From Promethearchaeota archaeon (lineage in GTDB: Archaea; Asgardarchaeota; Lokiarchaeia; Sigyniarchaeales; SOKP01): a stretch of DNA of 38,549 bases. The position numbers were made by a program, and so were the translations under genes. Below, piece after piece: positions 16,361 through 24,380 of the stretch. The notes beneath the pieces are model-generated. The model did not search any database and was not told the origin of the DNA. It saw only the letters and a program-made list of their open reading frames with translations. How positions within the stretch are numbered: position 1 is the stretch's first letter; every line of letters begins with the position of its first letter. Where the stretch lies: contig JAGXNP010000009.1 of assembly GCA_019894885.1 (NCBI GenBank), forward strand, positions 1-38,549, read 5' to 3'.

Positions 16361-16702
16361 ATCGCTAAAAAGAAAATGAAATCAGACGAATCTGAAGGAA
16401 AGATACAAATCCTTACAGAGATTAACAAACTTATTCACGAACCAGCTCGTTTGATGATCATTTCTCTTTTATATGTTATTGAGAACGCTGATTTCGTTTG
16501 GATTAAAGGACAGACTGGATTAACTGATGGAAATTTATCATCTCATCTTAGCAAACTTGAAAGTGCTGGTTACGTCACTGTTGAAAAGAGTATTAAAAAT
16601 AAGAAGACTAACACCTTACTTAAGCTTAGTGAGGGGGGTAGGAAAGCTTTTGAAGAGTATCGGAAAAAATTAACGCAAATTCTGGGAAGTACCGATAATT
16701 AA
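16361..16702 (+). CDS. Winged-helix transcriptional regulator, probable ATC start
   Basis: A MarR/ArsR-like winged-helix protein of the short HTH type: LIHEPARLMIISLLYVIENADF, recognition helix GLTDGNLSSHLSKLESAGYV, wing VEKSIKNKKTNTLLKLSEGG, and a C-terminal helix. It probably regulates the membrane operon it ends. The ORF track uses ATG 16376, but that lies 21 bp from the Shine-Dalgarno sequence. AGGTGA ends at 16354 and ATC at 16361 follows after 6 bp, in frame and just after an in-frame TGA. The ATC start would add IAKKK. The ATG remains a fallback. Confidence 0.82.
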   Translation: MAKKKMKSDESEGKIQILTEINKLIHEPARLMIISLLYVIENADFVWIKGQTGLTDGNLSSHLSKLESAGYVTVEKSIKNKKTNTLLKLSEGGRKAFEEYRKKLTQILGSTDN

Positions 16703-16844
16703 TTTAGTATATTTTTAACAAAAAGTCTATTTACATTTTCACTTCTATTTGTATAGTTAGCATAACACAAAATTATGTTAAACCCTAAATTTATATTTAT
16801 AGAAACTATTATTTTTTCAAAATATAACCGAGAATTATTTAAAG

Positions 16845-17018
16845 ATGACAGACACGAAACGATTTAAATGTACAAATTGTGGGGAAGAAAACCCAAGAAA
16901 GTTGCATGAAGAATCTGATAAAACGCAGGTGCTCTATTACTCAATGCAGGGAGCTCCGGTTTATAAAAAGAGAATAAAATGCGGTAATTGCGGATTAGTA
17001 TTTGACAAAGCTGAATAA
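16845..17018 (+). CDS. 57-residue zinc-ribbon protein
   Basis: Missed by the ORF track. ATG to TAA encodes a small protein with CTNCGEE near residue 9 and CGNCGLVF near residue 46, a complete zinc ribbon. The middle is charged and ends with QGAPVYKKRIK before the second cysteine pair. It has no Shine-Dalgarno sequence and an A/T-rich upstream region, so the message may be leaderless. It is convergent with aroD, 13 bp away. Similar one-domain ribbons in archaea bind nucleic acid or act as small adaptors, but no specific role can be assigned. Confidence 0.65.
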   Translation: MTDTKRFKCTNCGEENPRKLHEESDKTQVLYYSMQGAPVYKKRIKCGNCGLVFDKAE

Positions 17019-17031
17019 ATCATAGATTTCA

Positions 17032-17781
17032 TCAATTTTCAAACAACAATTGATGTATTTCTCTAATTTTTTCTATTTTGATTTGCCCAGGAGCAGTTTT
17101 TTCTACCAGAGAGCCATATGTCCATAAAGATCCAAAGTTAACGCATAAAATTCGAGACAAAACACCTAAATCACTCATAGCAAAACATACAAATTTTATT
17201 TCTTGCTGAGAAAGTTTTTTGCAGATGTTTAAAGCTATAACATTATCATCAAAATGTTGAGCTGTTAAAATAATTTTATAAACGCACCCATATACCTTAT
17301 CTAAGCCAATTAGTAAGTCATGCATTAATTTATTATTAAAATTGTTAAGAAGAGCAGTTACCTCTTTATAACTAATGGTTCTATCAAAATTATGATATGA
17401 AAGAATTAGTCTGACTTCATTTTCGTATGCTAAATTTATTATTTGGTTTAAATTCTCTAATTTTAAATTAATTTCGATATCTATATAATCAGGTTTTCCC
17501 TCTACCAATAGTTTTAAAACTCGTAAATGATCATCAGTTTTGAGATTCAATTTACCTCCCTCATGGTAACTTCTAAATGTAAAAATTTTTAGAATATTAG
17601 AGGGAGTTATTTTCAATAAGTCCTTTAAAAAAGGAATTGTGATCAATTTAATGTCTTTTATATAGTCGAATCTAAATTCAATTAAATCAGGACTTTTTTC
17701 TAACGCAGTTTCAACGAGTTGAGTGTTGGCATTAGGATCATCAGATTTAATTGGAATTGCAACACAAATCTTATATTTCAT
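17032..17781 (-). CDS. aroD: 3-dehydroquinate dehydratase, type I
   Basis: Converts 3-dehydroquinate to 3-dehydroshikimate by a Schiff-base mechanism. Motifs: LIEFRFDYI, TFRSYHEGG, DYIDIEI, ILSYHNF with the catalytic histidine, YKIILTAQ with the Schiff-base lysine, FAMSDLGVLSR and a C-terminal KTAPGQI. The length of 249 residues is normal for the archaeal monofunctional enzyme. Together with aroE, tyrA and aroK it shows that the organism makes aromatic amino acids through shikimate. Confidence 0.93.
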   Translation of the reverse strand: MKYKICVAIPIKSDDPNANTQLVETALEKSPDLIEFRFDYIKDIKLITIPFLKDLLKITPSNILKIFTFRSYHEGGKLNLKTDDHLRVLKLLVEGKPDYIDIEINLKLENLNQIINLAYENEVRLILSYHNFDRTISYKEVTALLNNFNNKLMHDLLIGLDKVYGCVYKIILTAQHFDDNVIALNICKKLSQQEIKFVCFAMSDLGVLSRILCVNFGSLWTYGSLVEKTAPGQIKIEKIREIHQLLFEN

Positions 17782-17817
17782 TATAATCTAATAAAAAAAA
17801 TAATATTAAATGTAAAT

Positions 17818-18471
17818 TTACACTTCTAATATCTTTTTAATATCATTTACGGTTAATTCTAAAGTATTTTCAGCGTTTACTTTTTTCAATTTTTTTTTTT
17901 TCTTGTAATATTTTATTATTGGTTTCGCATTCTTTTCGTAAGTGTCTAACCTATTTTTTAAAGTTTCCTCATTATCATCGCTTCTTTGTTCGAATTTAAT
18001 TTCAGCGCCACAATTATCGCAGACACCTTCTGTTTTTGGTGGAAGAGTGTATTTATTATAGATTTCACCGCAACTTTTACAAGAATATCTCCCTAAGATC
18101 CTTTTAGTTATGATATCGCGACTAACATCTAAGAGAAGGAATAAGTCTACTTCAGTTATCTCTGTTAAAGCTTCTGTTTGAGTAATAGTTCGTGGAAAGC
18201 CATCTAAAATAAATCCATTTTCTTTTACATCCTCTTTACTTAGCCTATCACTCACCATATCAATAGTCACTTCGTCTGGTACTAATTCACCTTTATCCAT
18301 ATATTCTTTGGCCTTTAAACCGAGAGGAGTTTCGTTTTTTAAGTTCTCTCGAAATATATCCCCTGTGCTAATATGAGGTATCTCTGGTAAAACTTTCTTT
18401 ATTTGAGAAGAGAATGTGCCTTTTCCACTTCCTGGAGGTCCGAACAGAACTAGACGCACTTTTGTTTTCAA
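17818..18471 (-). CDS. adk: Adenylate kinase with zinc-binding lid
   Basis: Catalyses ATP + AMP = 2 ADP. The P-loop is FGPPGSGKGTFSSQ, the AMP site ISTGDIFREN, the core FILDGFPRTITQ, and the lid carries CKSCGEIYN...CDNCG, four cysteines for structural zinc. It is the long, bacterial/eukaryote-like Adk type rather than the short trimeric archaeal AdkA. The track starts at ATG 18480, but that ATG lies inside the Shine-Dalgarno sequence GGAGATGAT. TTG at 18471, 4 bp after it, is the better start and removes MIK. It is separated from aroD by 36 bp. Confidence 0.92.
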   Translation of the reverse strand: MKTKVRLVLFGPPGSGKGTFSSQIKKVLPEIPHISTGDIFRENLKNETPLGLKAKEYMDKGELVPDEVTIDMVSDRLSKEDVKENGFILDGFPRTITQTEALTEITEVDLFLLLDVSRDIITKRILGRYSCKSCGEIYNKYTLPPKTEGVCDNCGAEIKFEQRSDDNEETLKNRLDTYEKNAKPIIKYYKKKKKLKKVNAENTLELTVNDIKKILEV

Positions 18472-18654
18472 TTTAATCATCTCCTATAATAAGCGTAATT
18501 ATTTATTTTTTAATTATTAAAGAGTATGAGTGTATTAAATAACTTTCTTAAATAATTGTTCCCAAAAATAATGATACTTAACATTTTTTTTCTTTCTTAT
18601 ATAAATTAAGTAAAAACCGTATCTACAAGGTATTAAGTAAAATTAGAAAAAAAA

Positions 18655-19494
18655 CTAAGTTTGACCCTCGCCATAAAGAAAGAAATCTGGTATGAGTCGA
18701 GCGTTGGGTATAATAGAATATTTTCCAAGATCAGTTACTCCATTTTCAATCAAAACTTCATCGTCAATGAAAAAATTACCAGTATAATCTCTGCTGGGTC
18801 TTGTTAAAATAATATACGCTGCATCAGCCACAATTTCCGGTTTTCTCGAATGTTTAAATGCTGTCTCTCCTCCTAATAGATTTTTTACTGCAGCAGTAGC
18901 AATTGCTGTACGAGGCCATAAAGCGTTAACTGCAATTCCATCTTTTTTGAATTCTTCAGCCATACCAAGAACGCACATGCTCATCCCATATTTCGACATA
19001 GTATAAGCTACATGGTGAGCAAACCATTTTGAGTCCATGTTTAAAGGAGGTGAGAGATTTAATATGTGAGGATTATCAGATTTTTTTAAATATGGGAGGC
19101 ATAACTTTGAACATAAAAAAGTTCCACGAACATTAACTGAAAACATAAGATCAAATCGTTTCATTGGAGTTTTTAGAGTGGGTGTCAGACTTATCGCACT
19201 TGCATCGTTAATCAAGATATCTATTCCTCCAAATTCCTTAATCGTTGTATCTACAGCTGATTGAATTTGTTTTTCAATTCTTACATCAGCAATGCATGGG
19301 ATTGCCTTAGCCCCAACAGATTCAATATCTTCAACAGCGGAATAAACGGTTCCAGACAGTTTCGGGTGTGGATCTTTGGTTTTAGCTACTACTGCGATAT
19401 TCGCGCCATTTTCAGCTAATCTCATAGCTATCGCTTTCCCAATTCCTCGACTTGCTCCCGTAATGAAAGCTGTTTTTCCTTTTAAACTAGACAA
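18655..19494 (-). CDS. Short-chain dehydrogenase, HSDL2-like
   Basis: An NAD(P)-dependent oxidoreductase of the SDR family. GKTAFITGASRGIGKAIA is the cofactor motif, ADVR and ILINDAS follow, and YTMSK is the catalytic Tyr-x3-Lys. The C-terminal NALWPRTAIATAAVKNLLGG and YTGNFFIDDEVL match the HSDL2-type subgroup, here without the SCP2 sterol-carrier domain that eukaryotic HSDL2 carries. The track start (GTG 19506) lies within AAAGGTGGAT, which is more likely the Shine-Dalgarno sequence; TTG 19494 follows at good spacing. The substrate is unknown. Confidence 0.85.
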   Translation of the reverse strand: MSSLKGKTAFITGASRGIGKAIAMRLAENGANIAVVAKTKDPHPKLSGTVYSAVEDIESVGAKAIPCIADVRIEKQIQSAVDTTIKEFGGIDILINDASAISLTPTLKTPMKRFDLMFSVNVRGTFLCSKLCLPYLKKSDNPHILNLSPPLNMDSKWFAHHVAYTMSKYGMSMCVLGMAEEFKKDGIAVNALWPRTAIATAAVKNLLGGETAFKHSRKPEIVADAAYIILTRPSRDYTGNFFIDDEVLIENGVTDLGKYSIIPNARLIPDFFLYGEGQT

Positions 19495-19649
19495 TCTATT
19501 ATCCACCTTTAAAAATCCTCATTTATTTAGTATTAAGTTAGTAATTTCACTAACTAATTTGGTATTTGATTGTAAATATTTGAACTGATTATTATCATTT
19601 ACAATTATAATTTAAAAGAAAAATTATCAAATCAAAAAAGAAAAACAGA

Positions 19650-20237
19650 TTAAGTTGTTGTAAAAGAGTTTTCTACATTTTTTATAAGAGATTCAACTTT
19701 TCTCTTCTCTTTGATGCTTATTAGTTTCGAAAATTTACTATTAATTGATGATCCATAATAAGAATTTCCAAAAAAAGTATTTGATTTACTTATCGTGTTA
19801 ATTAAGTATTTATTGCTCCCTAAGTGTAAGTATAATGAGATATCGTTGATGATTAACACTGGAGTTGGGCTAATGTTATAAATTTCCATAATTTCATATA
19901 TTTTATTAAAATTATGACATATATTGCTATAAATTTCTTTCTTATTATTAGCTTTTAGACGAGGAGGAATAATTTCTCCTTTAAAATTTATATTATTGCA
20001 TTTTACGCTATTTTCATAGTAATCTTGTATTCTTCCACCGATCTTTAAATTATTAAAATAGACTAATTTTGGAGCAAAATCCAAGATACTTATATCTTTA
20101 GGGTTAATTTTTTTAATTTCTAAGAGATATTGGATAAATTTCGCAGTGTAAAAGGTTTTACCTGTATTCGTTTCTCCGTAGATTAGCGTCTTTTTACCGA
20201 TTAAAATGTTCAAATCAAGTTTTTTGCTAAATTTCAT
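19650..20237 (-). CDS. Small P-loop ATPase next to ThiW
   Basis: A 195-residue P-loop NTPase. Walker A is YGETNTGKTFYTAKF, Walker B is the hydrophobic VLIINDISLYLHLG, and SILDFAPK follows strand 2. There is no ABC signature, so it is not an ordinary transporter ATPase; the fold looks RecA/KaiC- or NMP-kinase-like. The C-terminus is rich in Ser, Lys and Asn. The gene starts 5 bp after thiW on the same strand, so the two are co-expressed. The contextual inference is a role in thiamine-precursor uptake or salvage, which nothing in the sequence itself proves. Confidence 0.65.
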   Translation of the reverse strand: MKFSKKLDLNILIGKKTLIYGETNTGKTFYTAKFIQYLLEIKKINPKDISILDFAPKLVYFNNLKIGGRIQDYYENSVKCNNINFKGEIIPPRLKANNKKEIYSNICHNFNKIYEIMEIYNISPTPVLIINDISLYLHLGSNKYLINTISKSNTFFGNSYYGSSINSKFSKLISIKEKRKVESLIKNVENSFTTT

Positions 20238-20242
20238 AAATT

Positions 20243-20806
20243 TTACTGTTTGGATAAGTTTTGTGCGGGTTTAAAAAAAGTTTCTCTTGAATATCCAGAT
20301 CGTTTAAGAATTTTTAATATCAAGAATCCGATTATGCATCCAACTAAGGAACTCCAGAAAAAAAGCCACCAGTAAAGTAACAGACCACCTAGCGAGATTG
20401 AACCATAAATTGGTAATAAAAGTTCTCCAATTGTTCCCCCTATGAATACGGTACCAATTGGTTCTGTAAACGCAGCATATTCAACATATTTAGGTTTTTT
20501 CTTCCAAATAATATAAGCCACTATCCCAACAACTACAGCCCCCGAAATACCACCATGAAAAGCGTGAATAGTTCCAAGGTATGTCGTATATCGAATGATA
20601 GCAATCCCTAAGGCAGTCAGGCTTGAAAAAGCAATTCCTATTAGCACAGCTGTAATCACATTTATTAAATGCGCGAATGGATTAATTTTTGTACCAAATA
20701 ATATGATATATCCAAATGGATTTAGGGAACTCAAAACGACCCCAACAGCTATGAAAATGGCTGTTAATACAATTTTTATTGTTAAGATTGGGCTTTTTTC
20801 ACTCAT
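20243..20806 (-). CDS. thiW: ThiW-family ECF transporter S component
   Basis: A membrane protein of about 187 residues with five to six hydrophobic segments. KIVLTAIFIAVGVVLSSLNPF, the loop with KINPFAHLINVITAVLIG, GTIHAFHGGISGAVVVG and FTEPIGTVFIGGTIGELLLP match the ThiW family, substrate-binding components thought to take up the thiazole or another thiamine precursor. The track starts at 20854; the ATG at 20806 (MSEKSPIL) fits the start of the hydrophobic core better, but the choice is not firm. No TPP riboswitch is recognisable upstream. The EcfT/EcfA partners are not in the window. Confidence 0.8.
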   Translation of the reverse strand: MSEKSPILTIKIVLTAIFIAVGVVLSSLNPFGYIILFGTKINPFAHLINVITAVLIGIAFSSLTALGIAIIRYTTYLGTIHAFHGGISGAVVVGIVAYIIWKKKPKYVEYAAFTEPIGTVFIGGTIGELLLPIYGSISLGGLLLYWWLFFWSSLVGCIIGFLILKILKRSGYSRETFFKPAQNLSKQ

Positions 20807-20988
20807 AATCATCAAACTTTGATAGACATATCCTTTTTTTTTAACTAGAAGCAATTGTTACTATCTGAAAATTAATTATCTTTAAAATTTAAACCTTATT
20901 TAATTATATAATTATCTCATTCTAAATAACTATGGATTAAACTCTCGTTCAGTAGAATTATCGAAAAAACTTTAAGGTGTAAAATAGT

Positions 20989-21672
20989 ATTATTGAGATT
21001 GGAAAAGAAACAATTAACCCAACAAAAATAATATGCATTGGTACGAACTATATGGATCACATAGAAGAAACTAAGTTAGAAGTGCCAAAAGAACCAGTTC
21101 TTTTTCCAAAGACTATAAACTGCCTTATCCCACACGGTGCACCGATTATTTATCCTAGATGGATTCACGACAATCGTAAATTCAACAGGATTGATTACGA
21201 AGTAGAACTAGCTTTTATTATAAAAGATAAATGTAAGTATGTAAAAGCTAACAAAGCGTACGATCATATTTTAGGGTATACGATATTTAACGATATTACC
21301 GCTAGAAAGATACAGGTTAAAGATATAGCTTCAAGATTACCTTGGTTTCGCTCTAAAGCTTTAGATACCTTTGGTCCAATAGGTCCCAGAATTGTAAGCC
21401 ATCCGGAAATCGAAAATCCCCACAATCTTAAAATCGAACTAAAATTAAATGGAGAAATTAAGCAATCGTCAAATACAAAACATTTATTATTCAAAATCCC
21501 TGAACTTTTAGAAAATATTTCACAATTTTTTACTATGGAACCGGGCGATATTGTAGCTACAGGTACCCCGTCAGGTATAGGTCCAATCAAACCCGGAGAT
21601 CGTATAGAAGCTTCGATCGAAAAAATTGGAACCTTATCAAATAGGGTTATTCTAGAGGAGGAGTTGAGTTAA
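20989..21672 (+). CDS. Fumarylacetoacetate hydrolase family protein (copy 1), ATT start
   Basis: 227 residues of the FAH/MhpD-like family, which hydrolyse or decarboxylate oxo-acids with a bound Mg2+ or Mn2+. Motifs: IDYEVELAFII (metal-binding glutamates), IFNDITAR (aspartate), PWFRSKALDTFGPIGP and VATGTPSGIGPIKPGD. The ORF track begins at MDHIEE (21052). The adjacent copy aligns 21 codons further upstream: its TTG-ATT-AAA-ATT-GGA matches ATT-ATT-GAG-ATT-GGA here. An in-frame TAA lies 6 bp before, no ATG, GTG or TTG is available, and AAGGTG lies 9 bp before the ATT. The physiological substrate is unknown. Confidence 0.88.
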   Translation: MIEIGKETINPTKIICIGTNYMDHIEETKLEVPKEPVLFPKTINCLIPHGAPIIYPRWIHDNRKFNRIDYEVELAFIIKDKCKYVKANKAYDHILGYTIFNDITARKIQVKDIASRLPWFRSKALDTFGPIGPRIVSHPEIENPHNLKIELKLNGEIKQSSNTKHLLFKIPELLENISQFFTMEPGDIVATGTPSGIGPIKPGDRIEASIEKIGTLSNRVILEEELS

Positions 21673-22350
21673 TTGATTAAAATTGGAAAAACTACGATAA
21701 ATCCAACAAAAATTTTGTGTTTAGGGCGCAATTACTTAGATCACATTAAAGAAACAAACGCACCTGTTCCTACGGAACCTGTTTTTTTTGTTAAGACTTT
21801 AAATACGCTTATAACTGACAACGAACCAATAATTTACCCGAAAATTCTATATGAAAGTGAGAAGTATAATAGAGTCGATCACGAAGTAGAACTCGCTTTT
21901 ATTATTTTTCAAACATGTAAAAAAGTTTCAGCGGATGTTGCATTCGATTATATCCAAGGTTACACGATTTTTCTTGATTTAACTGCGAGAACTATGCAAA
22001 AAAGCGATAGAAATATAAATTTACCATGGTATAGAAGCAAAAACTTCGATTCATTTGGGCCTATAGGACCAAGAATAGTTCCATGTAGTGAAATTTCCGA
22101 CCCTCATAACTTATCAATTCAATTAAAAGTTAATGGACAGACAAGACAATTTTCGAATACCAAACATATGTTGTTTAGAATCCCTCAAATACTAGAATAT
22201 TTATCTAAATTTGTAACATTGAAAAGAGGAGATATAATCGCTACAGGTACTCCAAGTGGAATAAGTCCGATACAACCAGGAGATATAATAGAAGCATCTA
22301 TTGAAAAAATAGGTACGATTACGCACGAAGTTATTTTAGAACTGGATTAA
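21673..22350 (+). CDS. Fumarylacetoacetate hydrolase family protein (copy 2)
   Basis: 225 residues, tandem paralogue of the preceding gene. TTG follows the stop codon directly, with GGAGGAG upstream. The same active-site motifs are present: VDHEVELAFII, IFLDLTAR (Asn-Asp in copy 1 is Leu-Asp here, metal aspartate kept), PWYRSKNFDSFGPIGP and IATGTPSGISPIQPGD. Both copies therefore appear catalytically competent. The two may form a heteromer or act on related 3-oxoacids. Nothing nearby identifies a degradation pathway. Confidence 0.88.
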   Translation: MIKIGKTTINPTKILCLGRNYLDHIKETNAPVPTEPVFFVKTLNTLITDNEPIIYPKILYESEKYNRVDHEVELAFIIFQTCKKVSADVAFDYIQGYTIFLDLTARTMQKSDRNINLPWYRSKNFDSFGPIGPRIVPCSEISDPHNLSIQLKVNGQTRQFSNTKHMLFRIPQILEYLSKFVTLKRGDIIATGTPSGISPIQPGDIIEASIEKIGTITHEVILELD

Positions 22351-22474
22351 TTTGTTTTCTAATATTTTATAGAAGTTTCAGGAGATTAGCATTATTAAAT
22401 CTTTATAATATATTATATTTTTTTTTAAAAATTAACGATAATATTTTTCTTATAATATATTTAATAATAATTAT

Positions 22475-22678
22475 ATGACAGAAGAAATATCGAAAGAAGT
22501 TAAGAATGAGATCTTTAGATTAGTTTCAACTCCCGGAGTAGAAATTGAGGATATTCCTGATAGGGTAAATAAGGTTTATAAGACAGAATTGAATTATGAA
22601 GAAGTTATGAAAATATTATCTGATGAATATCTAAAATATAATCTCGATTACGGTAGACGTCTTTGTTGTAGGTTCTGA
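22475..22678 (+). CDS. Small helical protein of unknown function
   Basis: 67 residues, not recognised. It is acidic and predicted helical (EEISKEVKNEIFRLV, VMKILSDEYLKYNL) and ends in RRLCCRF, a vicinal cysteine pair. A TATA-like TTATAATATATTT lies about 20-30 bp before the ATG and there is no Shine-Dalgarno sequence, consistent with a leaderless transcript. It is convergent with the longin-like gene, 11 bp away. The clean promoter makes it more likely a real gene than a chance ORF. Confidence 0.55.
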   Translation: MTEEISKEVKNEIFRLVSTPGVEIEDIPDRVNKVYKTELNYEEVMKILSDEYLKYNLDYGRRLCCRF

Positions 22679-22689
22679 AAAGGCGTATT

Positions 22690-23538
22690 TTACTTGATAA
22701 ATAAAAATATTTCTAAAAAAAACATGTCTAAATTTAAATCCTTTAAGAGTTCCATGTTATTGTAAATATAAGAGTAAATTCTTTCTTCATTAAAGTATTT
22801 TAAACACAAATTTTTACCCTTTACTTCTTTTAAGATTGAAACTGTTTCGTAAAGGATTGACTTCAAATACTTCGTGATTACATCTTTTTCGCACTTTAAT
22901 AAGTTAATATCAATAAAGTTAAACCAAGATTCTTTAGAAAAAGTAATATTTTCCAATTCTGGTTGTGATTTGTACACTTCCTCTTTTTTAAAATTGTTGT
23001 AAACTTTTTGCATTTGATCTAGGACTACTTGCTTTGACTTATTGTACATTTTCTTCTCTAAAATATTTCTTAACATGATAAAAATCTGTTGAAATACCCC
23101 TAAAATATCAAAAAAATCTGCAACTTGGTTTAAGGATTCTACTTCCTCCCACTGGCCGTAATAATCTTCAATAACTTTAAGGAATGGCATATAGACGTTC
23201 ATATTCCCATCCCAACTATGTTTTTTTTTAATCCAAACTTTTTCGAATTCTTTTAAAAACGCTTCTTTTAGCACATTAAGCCTGCCCATTAAAATCTCAG
23301 TTTTTACTTCTTTTACATCTGCAACTACGAATAACAATTTGAATTCCGGTTCTAATATGTAAATCCACTTTAATCCACCCATTTCTATAGATTCTAATGA
23401 TTGATGAAATTCCTCAATAGAAAAATGATGAAAAGCTGTTAGAAATCCAGATACGATATCCTCATCAGCGTCCGTTTTCAAAAAGGATTTATACAATAAT
23501 TTTATTCCCGAATCGCTATTAAGAATCCAAATTATCAT
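22690..23538 (-). CDS. Longin-like domain protein with helical C-terminal region
   Basis: 282 residues. The N-terminal 110 or so read as a longin-like domain: IIWILNSDSGIKLLYKSF, then DEDIVSGFLTAFHHFSIEEF, ESIEMGGLKWIYI and KLLFVVADV. The layout matches the 10225 protein (WVISEGGIVVFSRVY, LDEQLFGALLTALNSFAEE). Residues 130-282 are helical with many charged residues and no known motif. GAGGT lies shortly before the ATG. Longin-like domains in Asgard archaea are candidate partners of small GTPases; no GTPase gene is in the window. Confidence 0.68.
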   Translation of the reverse strand: MIIWILNSDSGIKLLYKSFLKTDADEDIVSGFLTAFHHFSIEEFHQSLESIEMGGLKWIYILEPEFKLLFVVADVKEVKTEILMGRLNVLKEAFLKEFEKVWIKKKHSWDGNMNVYMPFLKVIEDYYGQWEEVESLNQVADFFDILGVFQQIFIMLRNILEKKMYNKSKQVVLDQMQKVYNNFKKEEVYKSQPELENITFSKESWFNFIDINLLKCEKDVITKYLKSILYETVSILKEVKGKNLCLKYFNEERIYSYIYNNMELLKDLNLDMFFLEIFLFIK

Positions 23539-23867
23539 CTTACAACCTCAACCTTTAAGAGTTCTTAAATTTGAATAGATTTAGCTCTTAAATCATTCTT
23601 TTTTTTTCTCAAATAATGATATCATTAATAAGATAAATAAATTCAGATCGACAGCATTTATAAAATTTCATAAAATTTTTTAGGTTCACTTCATTCAAGA
23701 ATTTACTAAGTTCAAAATTAGTTTTTGAAGGACTTAGAACGTAAAAATAATACGGTTTCAATATATTTTAGATATTGGAATGAATAAATTGGTAAAATTT
23801 AGCATTATTTTTAAGTTTCTTAGCCTTCAAATTACTAACTTTGAATTTCCAATTTGAATAAAAATTA
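23539..23867 (+). promoter_or_regulatory. Spacer and promoter region of the ribosomal stalk operon
   Basis: No gene is supported. An inverted repeat CAATAT-N7-ATATTG (23759-23777) overlaps a TATA-like ATATATTTTA about 100 bp before the uL11 ATG. It could be the promoter with an operator, or A/T-rich chance. Confidence 0.4.
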
Positions 23868-24377
23868 ATGACGAGTAATATGAGCAAAACAAGTAAAATC
23901 GTAGTCAAAGCTCTCGTAAAAGGCGGATCGGCAAGTGGTGGACCACCTATTGGCCCTGCTGTTGGTCCAACAGGCATAAATATCAAAGATGTGGTAGATG
24001 CGGTTAACGACAAAACCATGCTTTTTAAGGGTTTGACAGTACCAGTCAGAATCGAGTGCGATCCTGAAACCAAGCAATTTGAGATTTTCGTAGAAACCCC
24101 AAGCACAGCCTCACTCCTTTTGAAGGAATTGGGCATAGAAAAAGGAAGCATAAATAGCTCTGAAAAGAAATCTGGTGATTTAACTCTTGAACAGGTGGTT
24201 AATGTTGCAAATGCTAAAAAGGACATCTTCTTAGCTAAAACCTTTAAAAACGCTGTAAAAACAGTTTTAGGCACAGCTCTTTCTATTGGTGCAACAGTTG
24301 AGGGTAGTGATCCAAGAGATATACAAAAAAGAATTGACACCGGAGATTATGATGATAAAATCCAGGGGGAGATGTAA
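23868..24377 (+). CDS. rpl11: Large-subunit ribosomal protein uL11
   Basis: Forms the base of the ribosomal stalk with 23S rRNA. VVKALVKGGSASGGPPIGPAVGP at the N-terminus and the C-terminal RNA-binding GTALSIGATVEGSDPRDI are diagnostic. Length 169 is normal for Archaea. Two ATGs five codons apart (MTSNM) are possible starts; neither has a clear Shine-Dalgarno sequence. It is the first gene of uL11-uL1-uL10, spaced by 3-4 bp, with P1 following. Confidence 0.96.
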   Translation: MTSNMSKTSKIVVKALVKGGSASGGPPIGPAVGPTGINIKDVVDAVNDKTMLFKGLTVPVRIECDPETKQFEIFVETPSTASLLLKELGIEKGSINSSEKKSGDLTLEQVVNVANAKKDIFLAKTFKNAVKTVLGTALSIGATVEGSDPRDIQKRIDTGDYDDKIQGEM

Positions 24378-24380
24378 TAT

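Noticed and set aside
20807-20988. Possible TPP riboswitch in front of thiW
   Set aside because: None of the conserved thi-box elements could be found on the minus strand in this short A/T-rich interval.
23768-24340. 190-aa minus-strand ORF
   Set aside because: It is a shadow of uL11 in the opposite strand, with no independent motif.
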